Below are positions 5,825 to 10,836 of a stretch of 10,836 nt of DNA, piece by piece. The position numbers were made by a program, and so were the translations under genes. The notes beneath the pieces are model-generated. The model was given only the letters and a program-made list of their open reading frames with translations. It was not told where the DNA came from and ran no database searches. Source of the stretch: Minisyncoccota bacterium (GTDB taxonomy: Bacteria > Patescibacteriota > Minisyncoccia > Minisyncoccales > Minisyncoccaceae); the NCBI GenBank assembly GCA_028689175.1, contig JAQTWS010000010.1:1-10836 (forward strand). Reading direction: 5' to 3'. Numbering within the stretch: position 1 is the stretch's first letter; each line of letters begins with the position of its first letter.

Positions 5825-7044
5825 GATTAAAAAAATATATACCAAAATTTGTTTTTAAAATTTATCACCATTTATTAGCTTTTTTAGGAGCTTTAATTTA
5901 CGGTTTTCCCGGAAAAAAAATTAAGGTTATTGGTATTACAGGAACAAATGGAAAATCAACAACTGCAAATATTTGTTTTAAAATTTTAGAGGAAGGAGGA
6001 TGTAAGGTAGCCGCAATGTCTTCCATATCTTTTAAGATCGGAAATAAGGAGAAAGTAAATGATCTTAAAATGACAATGCCCGGAAGATTTAAAATACAGC
6101 AATTTTTAAGAGAGGCAGTTAAAGAAAAATGCGATTATATAATTATTGAAGTAACTTCTGAAGGCATAGAGCAGTTTAGGCATAAATTTATAGATTTTGA
6201 TGTGGCCATATTTACAAATTTGTCAAAAGAACATATTGAATCGCATGGAGGATTTGATAATTATAAAAATGCAAAAGGTAAGTTTTTTGATGCTGTAAAA
6301 GGTATTCATATTTTAAATAAAGACGATCCGCATTTTGATTATTTTAATTCTTTTTCAGCTAATAAAAAATTAACATATTCTATTTTAAATAATGCTGATA
6401 TTTCTGCTAAAAATATTTTAACAAATCAAGACTTTTCAGAGTTTGAAGTAGATGGCGTTAGCTTTAAAACAAATCTTTTGGGAGAATTTAATATATGTAA
6501 TTTGCTTGCGGGAATTGCTCTTGGATTATCCCAAGGCATAAGTCTTGAAAAATGTAAGGATGGAATTAAAAAAGTAGAAGGTATTCCTGGCAGGATGCAA
6601 AAAATTATAGAAAAACCATTTTCTGTTTTTATAGATTATGCTTTTACACCAAATGCTCTAGAAAAAGTATATAAATATTTAAAACCTACAATTGTGATTT
6701 TGGGATCTTGTGGCGGAGGAAGGGATAAATGGAAAAGACCTGTTTTGGGAGAGATTGCTTCTAAGCATGCTAAGTATGTGATTATTACAAATGAAGATCC
6801 TTATGATGAGGATCCTCAAAAAATAATAGATGAGGTTGCATCAAAGGTTAAAAATCCTATTAAGATCTTTGACAGAAGAGAAGCTATTAATAAAGCATTA
6901 TTGCTCGCAAAAGAAGGAGATATAATTGTTGTTACAGGAAAAGGATCTGAAACTTGTATTATGTGGGAAAATGGAAGGAGAGAAAACTGGAATGAGAAAC
7001 AAATTATTTTAGAAGAATTTGAAAAAATAAAAAAGGGCATTTAA
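5821..7044 (+). CDS. murE: MurE-like Mur ligase (UDP-MurNAc-tripeptide synthetase), short form
   Basis: ATP-dependent ligase adding the third amino acid to the peptidoglycan stem (UDP-MurNAc-L-Ala-D-Glu). It has 407 residues against about 480-500 in classical MurE. Seen: ITGTNGKSTT (39-48, P-loop); NLSKEHIESHG (133-143); NAKGKFF, with Lys152 in the position of the carbamylated lysine; GIPGRMQ (254-260), marking the C-terminal ligase domain; and VTGKGSET (371-378). The usual N-terminal UDP-sugar-binding domain (about 90 residues) is missing. In its place are about 33 residues with a hydrophobic helix (LLAFLGALIYGF, 18-29). The DNPR motif diagnostic of meso-diaminopimelate-adding MurE is replaced by NEDPYDEDP (324-332), so the amino acid added cannot be named. 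Short MurE of this kind is, to my knowledge, common in CPR. The start overlaps ruvA by 4 bases. It is last in its operon. Confidence 0.85.
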   Translation: MRLKKYIPKFVFKIYHHLLAFLGALIYGFPGKKIKVIGITGTNGKSTTANICFKILEEGGCKVAAMSSISFKIGNKEKVNDLKMTMPGRFKIQQFLREAVKEKCDYIIIEVTSEGIEQFRHKFIDFDVAIFTNLSKEHIESHGGFDNYKNAKGKFFDAVKGIHILNKDDPHFDYFNSFSANKKLTYSILNNADISAKNILTNQDFSEFEVDGVSFKTNLLGEFNICNLLAGIALGLSQGISLEKCKDGIKKVEGIPGRMQKIIEKPFSVFIDYAFTPNALEKVYKYLKPTIVILGSCGGGRDKWKRPVLGEIASKHAKYVIITNEDPYDEDPQKIIDEVASKVKNPIKIFDRREAINKALLLAKEGDIIVVTGKGSETCIMWENGRRENWNEKQIILEEFEKIKKGI

Positions 7045-7050
7045 TCCCTT
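7022..7050 (-). terminator. Predicted terminator of the 55-residue minus-strand gene, inside the murE 3' end
   Basis: On the minus strand, AAGGG (7050 to 7046), an 8-base loop and CCCTT (7037 to 7033) are followed by a T-rich tail (TTTTATTTTTT). The stem is short, but the U tract makes it plausible. It overlaps the last codons of murE. Read on the plus strand it has no T tract, so it would not end the murE transcript. Confidence 0.55.
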
Positions 7051-7055
7051 GCAGA

Positions 7056-7079
7056 GTTACGATAAAATCATTTCGTAAC
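7056..7079. repeat. Inverted repeat over the end of the small minus-strand gene
   Basis: GTTACGA (7056-7062) and TCGTAAC (7073-7079) are perfect 7-base arms around a 10-base loop. The repeat includes the TAA stop of the 55-residue gene and sits 11 bases past the murE stop. No T run follows on the plus strand. It may protect or help end the murE transcript, or be chance. Confidence 0.4.
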
Positions 7080-7224
7080 CCAAAAAGTCTTTAAACAGGT
7101 TCTCATCAAGATCTTCGTTCCTTTTCATTATCTCAGCACAAACTTTTCTGTATTGTGTTGAATTGGTAGGCAAGCTTCTCCTTAAACTAATTAAATCATC
7201 ATTAGATAAATCCTCTAATCCCAT
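7057..7224 (-). CDS. Small acidic helical protein of 55 residues, function unknown
   Basis: I do not recognise this protein. It reads MGLEDLSNDDLISLRRSL at the start and ends NLFKDFLGYEMILS. It has no membrane segment or signal peptide and a single Cys (29). The pattern suggests three short helices (about 5-18, 22-37 and 40-53), with Pro-Thr-Asn-Ser forming a likely helix cap before the second. Support for a real gene: GGAGG six bases before the ATG, a TTGACA-type promoter upstream and a hairpin plus T tract downstream. It uses some codons that are rarer nearby (CTG, ACC, AAC, AGG), and the region is visibly less AT-rich than its neighbours. It is convergent with murE and divergent from the ATP synthase operon. 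A small regulator or modulator is conceivable from its position, but nothing in the sequence shows a function. Confidence 0.7.
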   Translation of the reverse strand: MGLEDLSNDDLISLRRSLPTNSTQYRKVCAEIMKRNEDLDENLFKDFLGYEMILS

Positions 7225-7230
7225 TTAAAT

Positions 7231-7235
7231 CCTCC
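7231..7235 (-). promoter_or_regulatory. Strong Shine-Dalgarno site of the 55-residue gene
   Basis: GGAGG on the minus strand, six bases before the ATG at 7224. It is the only canonical strong ribosome binding site found next to a start codon in the window, and it fixes the start of this small gene. Confidence 0.8.
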
Positions 7236-7250
7236 AAATTAACTATTTAT

Positions 7251-7279
7251 GTTTTACCATTGTAAAATAGTAATGTCAA
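7251..7279 (-). promoter_or_regulatory. Predicted promoter of the 55-residue gene
   Basis: On the minus strand, a perfect TTGACA (7279 to 7274), then 17 bases, then TAAAAC (7256 to 7251; four of six consensus bases). The predicted start is near 7244, giving a leader of about 20 bases that carries the GGAGG site. Confidence 0.6.
7252..7267. repeat. Inverted repeat over the -10 region of the minus-strand promoter
   Basis: TTTTAC (7252-7257), spacer CATT, GTAAAA (7262-7267). It covers the -10 box of the promoter for the 55-residue gene, so it could be an operator. In such AT-rich sequence a 6-base repeat may also arise by chance. Confidence 0.4.
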
Positions 7280-7288
7280 GAACTTGAC
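7275..7288. repeat. Inverted repeat formed by two opposed -35 boxes
   Basis: GTCAAG (7275-7280), spacer AA, CTTGAC (7283-7288). The left arm lies within the minus-strand -35 (TTGACA) and the right arm within the plus-strand -35 (TTGACT). A single protein bound here could affect both the small gene and the ATP synthase operon. Confidence 0.5.
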
Positions 7289-7312
7289 TAATTGAGTTTT
7301 TATCTCTAAGAT
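7284..7312 (+). promoter_or_regulatory. Predicted promoter of the ATP synthase operon
   Basis: TTGACT (7284-7289), then 17 bases, then TAAGAT (7307-7312; four of six). The predicted start is near 7319, 14 bases before the atpB ATG. TATAAA (7318-7323) is a closer -10 match but has no well-spaced -35; if used, the leader would be only about 3 bases. Confidence 0.5.
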
Positions 7313-7332
7313 ATTAATATAAATAAAAAAAT

Positions 7333-8020
7333 ATGCACGCATTGGGACTAATAGGAGAACATTTATTTTTTGGAATTACAAATACATATTTTATCGCAAC
7401 ATTATGTGCAGCTTCAATTTTTATTGCTTTTTTTTTGGGTTTAAAAAACAAAAGCTTGATACCATCCCGTGTACAAAACTTTTTTGAATGGATAATTGAA
7501 TCCATTTTTAATTTTTTAGACGGAGTTACTGGAAATAGAGAAAGAACAACAGAAATATTTCCAATATGCGCTACAATTTTTATCTATGTAATATGTTCTA
7601 ATTTAATTGAGTTAATTCCTGGCGTTGGAGTTTTTGCTCCCCTGAGATCTCCAAGTTCTGACTTAATGTTTACTTTTGCAATTTCTATATTCTCAATGCT
7701 ATATATTCACACAAAGGCGCTTTCTAAAATTGGTGTACTTTCATATCTTAGTAAATACATTAATTTTAAAAGCCCTATATATTTTTTTATAGGAATATTA
7801 GAAGGTATTGGCGAACTAACAAGAACTTTTTCTTTAGGACTAAGGCTTTTTGGAAACTTATTTGCCGGAGAGATGCTTTTAATGGTTGTATCCTCACTTG
7901 TTGCTTTTTTGGTTCCCTTACCATTTTTAGCACTAGAAGTGCTTGTTGGATTCATCCAGGCCTTGATTTTTTCTTCATTAATTGCAATATTTTATGTAGT
8001 AACAGTTGAGGTGGAAGAAC

Positions 8021-8028
<8 letters not shown>
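7333..8028 (+). CDS. atpB: F-type ATP synthase subunit a
   Basis: Membrane stator subunit that forms the two half-channels carrying ions to and from the c-ring. It has 231 residues and several hydrophobic segments. The family core is clear: SLGLRLFGNLFAGE (167-180), with the essential Arg171 facing the c-ring and Asn175; then EVLVGFIQALIF (202-213), with Glu202 and Gln209 in the last long helix. Earlier marks are NLIELIPG (90-97) and the PSSDL stretch (107-111), which matches the usual T-x-D-[IL]-N-x-T segment loosely. The ATG at 7333 follows an A-rich stretch with no Shine-Dalgarno sequence. It is first in the operon and overlaps the next gene by 8 bases. The c subunit suggests that the transported ion is H+. 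Confidence 0.95.
8008..8013 (+). promoter_or_regulatory. Possible Shine-Dalgarno site for the AtpZ/AtpI-like gene
   Basis: GAGGTG ends seven bases before the ATG at 8021, inside the end of atpB. It supports ATG 8021 over the in-frame TTG at 8006, which would overlap the site. It also encodes Glu-Val-Glu of subunit a, so it may be coincidental. Confidence 0.4.
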
Positions 8029-8495
<467 letters not shown>

Positions 8496-8506
8496 ATACA
8501 TAAACC

Positions 8507-9004
8507 ATGAATTCAGGAGAAACAAATTGGATTCTTACATTTGTAGGACAATTAGTTAATTTTATTATTTTATTTACCTTGCTTTCAGTTTTTGTTTTTA
8601 AGCCTCTTTCTAAGATGCTCGACGAAAGACAGAAGAAAATTAAGGAAGGGGTTCTTAAAGAAGAAAAAGCTGAACAAAGGCTAAACGATTTAAGAGAAAC
8701 GGATAAAAGGCTTAGAGCTAAAAACGAGGAAGATAGAAAGCAAATTTTATCTGATGCAGAAAAAGAAGCAGAAAGAAGAAAAGAAAAAACAATGCAAGCT
8801 TTAGATGAAGTTAAAAAAGAACTTTTGCTTAAAGCCGAAAAGGAAGCTGAGGATCTTAAATCAAAAGAAACTGAAAAAACAAAAAGAGAGATTGTTGAAA
8901 ATTCTATTCTTTTAGCAGAACAGATTTTAAAAAATAAAATCGATAAAGAGGAAGATAGTAAAATAATTAATAATTATTTAAATAGTTTAAATGAAAAAAG
9001 ATAA
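8507..9004 (+). CDS. atpF: F-type ATP synthase subunit b
   Basis: Peripheral stalk subunit that holds F1 against rotation. It has 165 residues, as expected. There is one N-terminal membrane helix (about 8-31, WILTFVGQLVNFIILFTLLS), followed at once by the family segment FKPLSKMLDERQKKI (31-45). A long highly charged coiled coil runs to about residue 150, rich in Glu, Lys and Ala. A single b gene is present in view; a b-prime copy is not seen. The ATG at 8507 lies 11 bases after atpE, with no Shine-Dalgarno sequence. The end overlaps atpH by 14 bases. Confidence 0.93.
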   Translation: MNSGETNWILTFVGQLVNFIILFTLLSVFVFKPLSKMLDERQKKIKEGVLKEEKAEQRLNDLRETDKRLRAKNEEDRKQILSDAEKEAERRKEKTMQALDEVKKELLLKAEKEAEDLKSKETEKTKREIVENSILLAEQILKNKIDKEEDSKIINNYLNSLNEKR

Positions 9005-9383
9005 AGAAATTTTATCTTGGGCAAGAGCACTTTTTTTAGCTCTTGAAGAGAATAAAGGAAACGAAGAAGAAGTTGTTAAAAACTTATTCTTAGTTTTAGA
9101 TAAAAAAAACTATTTAATCCCTGCAATTATTAAAAAGTATAAAAGAATCAAAGAAAAGGAAGGCAGGATAGATGTTTTTGTTGCAAAAGAGATTAACGAA
9201 GAACTTAAAAAGGAAATAAATAAGAAGATAGAAAATCTCGAAGGCAAGAATAAAACTATTAATTATATAATAGATGAAAATTTAATAGGAGGCTTCCGTA
9301 TAAAAACAAAAGATTATCTTATTAAGGCATCTATTAAAGATACTTTAATAAAAATTAAAAATAACGCCTATGGATATAATTGA
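8991..9383 (+). CDS. atpH: F-type ATP synthase subunit delta, short form
   Basis: Connects the b stalk to the top of F1. It has 130 residues against about 175-180 in typical bacteria. The C-terminal domain ends with NLIGGFRIKTKDYLIKASIK, a good match to the family signature L-I-G-G-x-x-[IV]-[RK]. The start MKKDKEILSWARALFLALEE resembles the usual A-R-x-Y-A-x-A-L-F helix, but the N-terminal alpha-helical domain seems to be cut to about 60 residues from about 105. Short delta subunits would fit a reduced CPR enzyme. It overlaps atpF by 14 bases at its start and atpA by 14 bases at its end, which suggests coupled translation. It ends in TGA. No Shine-Dalgarno sequence is present. Confidence 0.85.
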   Translation: MKKDKEILSWARALFLALEENKGNEEEVVKNLFLVLDKKNYLIPAIIKKYKRIKEKEGRIDVFVAKEINEELKKEINKKIENLEGKNKTINYIIDENLIGGFRIKTKDYLIKASIKDTLIKIKNNAYGYN

Positions 9384-10836
9384 AAAATTTAAAAAACAAC
9401 TAGAGGGCATTGAAATTAAGTCAGAATTAGAGGAAACAGGAGAAGTAATAGAAATTAAAGATGTGGTTGCTAAAATTTCTGGACTTAGAAATGTAGAAAA
9501 TTTTGAGCTTATATTTTTCGAAGAAGCAAATATTTACGGACTTGCTTTAAACTTAGAAGAGTTTGAGGTGGGGGCCGTTGTGCTGGGTGATGTTACAAAA
9601 ATAAAAGAAGGGCACATTGTTAAAAGAACTGGGTCAGTTTTTTCTATCAATGTTGGGGAAGAACTTTTAGGAAGAGTAGTAGATCCCCTTGGAAATCCTA
9701 TCGATGGAAAGGGTGAAATTAATGCAAAAGAAAAGTTACCCCTCGAAAGAAAGGGTCCTTCTGTTATGGATAGACAGCCAGTTAAAGAACCAATGCATAC
9801 AGGTATTAAGATAGTTGATGCCTTAACCCCGATTGGAAGAGGACAAAGGCAATTAATCATTGGAGATAAAAGTCTTGGAAAAACTGCTATTGCAATTGAT
9901 ACTATTATTAATCAAAAGAATGAGAAGGATAGACCAGTTTGTATTTATGTAGCTTGTGGACAGAAGAAAAGCAAGGTTAAGAGACTTGTTAAAACACTAG
10001 AAGAGGCAGGCGCGCTTGACTATTCTATTGTTGTTGCAGCTTTTCCTGACGACCCAGCACCTATGCTTTATTTAGCTCCATTTACAGGAGTTACAATGGG
10101 AGAGTATTTTAGAGATAAAGGAGGACATGCTCTTCTTGTCTACGACGATTTAACAAGGCAGGCCTGGGCATGGAGAGAGATTTCTCTTATTTTAAGAAGA
10201 CCGCCAGGAAGAGAGGCTTACCCAGGAGATGTTTTTTATTTACATTCAAGACTCCTTGAAAGAGCCGCAAAGCTTTCAGATGAAAAGGGAGGGGGATCAT
10301 TAACTGCTCTTCCAATTATTGAAACTCAAGCAGGCGACATTTCAGGATATATTCCAACAAATGTGATTTCTATTACAGATGGGCAAATCTTTTTAGATTC
10401 TAGCTTGTTTAGAAAAGAACAGAAGCCGGCTATGGATATTGGTGCATCAGTTTCTAGGGTAGGTTCTTCAGCTCAAACAAAGGCAATGAAAAAAGCTTGC
10501 GGAAGTCTTAAATTGAGTTTGACACAGTTTCAAGAACTTGAAAGATTTTCTGAATTTACAGAAGAGCTTGATTTAGAAACAAAGAAAATACTTGAAAAAG
10601 GTAAGGCTATAATTAAAATTTTAAGACAAAAAGATTTAGAGCCTCTTTCATTTGAAAAAGAAACAGTGATTATCTATGCCGCCACATCCTGTTCTATTGA
10701 AGATTTAAAAACAGAGGATTTAGATACTTTTGAAAACAGATTATTTGAAGAAATCCAAGTTTCAAAGCCGGAAATTTTTGAAGAAATCAAAAATACAAGA
10801 GAGCTTTCAGATGAAACTAAAAAAAATATAGAAGAC
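9370..10836 (+). CDS. atpA: F-type ATP synthase subunit alpha, 3' end outside the window
   Basis: Non-catalytic nucleotide-binding subunit of the F1 hexamer. The first 489 of about 500-510 residues are in the window, with an open frame to the right edge. Seen: an N-terminal beta-barrel domain with VVDPLGNPIDG (103-113); HTGIKIVDALTPIGRGQRQ (143-161); a P-loop GDKSLGKT (165-172); LLVYDDL (255-261, Walker B); RRPPGREAYPGDVFY (276-290); and the arginine finger region SVSRVG with Arg363. The P-loop keeps the G-x4-G-K-T frame but differs from the nearly invariant GDRQTGKT of alpha subunits. The hexamer arginine and the downstream helical domain (ERFSEFTEELD) are normal, so this is alpha and not beta or Rho. 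The ATG at 9370 overlaps atpH by 14 bases. Genes for gamma, beta and epsilon would be expected just beyond the edge. Confidence 0.95.
   Translation, partial: MDIIEKFKKQLEGIEIKSELEETGEVIEIKDVVAKISGLRNVENFELIFFEEANIYGLALNLEEFEVGAVVLGDVTKIKEGHIVKRTGSVFSINVGEELLGRVVDPLGNPIDGKGEINAKEKLPLERKGPSVMDRQPVKEPMHTGIKIVDALTPIGRGQRQLIIGDKSLGKTAIAIDTIINQKNEKDRPVCIYVACGQKKSKVKRLVKTLEEAGALDYSIVVAAFPDDPAPMLYLAPFTGVTMGEYFRDKGGHALLVYDDLTRQAWAWREISLILRRPPGREAYPGDVFYLHSRLLERAAKLSDEKGGGSLTALPIIETQAGDISGYIPTNVISITDGQIFLDSSLFRKEQKPAMDIGASVSRVGSSAQTKAMKKACGSLKLSLTQFQELERFSEFTEELDLETKKILEKGKAIIKILRQKDLEPLSFEKETVIIYAATSCSIEDLKTEDLDTFENRLFEEIQVSKPEIFEEIKNTRELSDETKKNIED

Noticed and set aside
6790..6820. Repeated GATCC-containing sequence in murE
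   Set aside because: It follows from coding the acidic NEDPYDEDP motif; there is no sign of a mobile or structural repeat.
8006..8020. TTG start for the AtpZ/AtpI-like gene
   Set aside because: The ATG at 8021 has a GAGGTG site at a good distance and gives the typical family start; the TTG lies within that site.
9534..9860. 108-residue frame on the minus strand
   Set aside because: It lies wholly inside atpA on the opposite strand, has no recognisable family features or start signals, and looks like a shadow of the conserved gene. The same holds for the other minus-strand frames inside holA, hydB, hydA, murE and atpB.

Overview
The window looks like a piece of a Patescibacteria (CPR) chromosome, most like the Parcubacteria-type lineages. 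The evidence is strong AT richness, tightly packed and often overlapping genes, several proteins shorter than their usual family length (HolA, MurE, the ATP synthase delta subunit), a MurE that starts almost directly at its ATP-binding domain, and almost no Shine-Dalgarno sequences before start codons. TGA serves as a stop codon (holA, ruvA, atpH) and no internal TGA has to be read through, so the code is the standard bacterial one. That argues against the recoded Gracilibacteria/Absconditabacteria. The lineage is inferred from gene style, not from a marker tree.

Layout. Positions 1-1701 (+) hold the 3' part of mutM (DNA repair glycosylase) and holA (clamp-loader delta). Positions 1745-4902 (+) form a hydrogenase operon: a NuoF/HydB-like flavoprotein, a complete M3-type [FeFe] hydrogenase with an intact H-cluster site, and a six-helix ECF S-component-like membrane protein. 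It ends at a bidirectional terminator shared with convergent rpsT (4943-5206, -). A 75-base divergent promoter region separates rpsT from ruvA-murE (5282-7044, +). A small, previously unlisted 55-residue gene lies on the minus strand (7057-7224). Unusually for this window, it has a perfect GGAGG ribosome binding site, a TTGACA -35 and its own terminator. A compact divergent control region leads into the F-type ATP synthase operon, atpB, atpZ/I-like, atpE, atpF, atpH and atpA (7333 to the end, +), which runs off the right edge inside atpA.

How the genes fit together. The hydrogenase pair would dispose of fermentation electrons as H2, probably from NADH and/or ferredoxin, but no HydC (NuoE-like) partner and no maturases are in view. 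The ATP synthase c subunit has proton-type rather than sodium-type ligands. No respiratory pump is in view, so the enzyme could run either way. MurE belongs to peptidoglycan synthesis but lacks the usual meso-diaminopimelate signature.

Most worth a second look: the two-subunit hydrogenase with its altered FMN site and linked membrane protein; the 55-residue gene and its divergent control region; -10 boxes placed so that hydB, rpsT and ruvA could be leaderless; and the unusual P-loop of AtpA. No CRISPR array, tRNA, rRNA or insertion sequence was seen, and no gene-free stretch exceeds about 110 bases.
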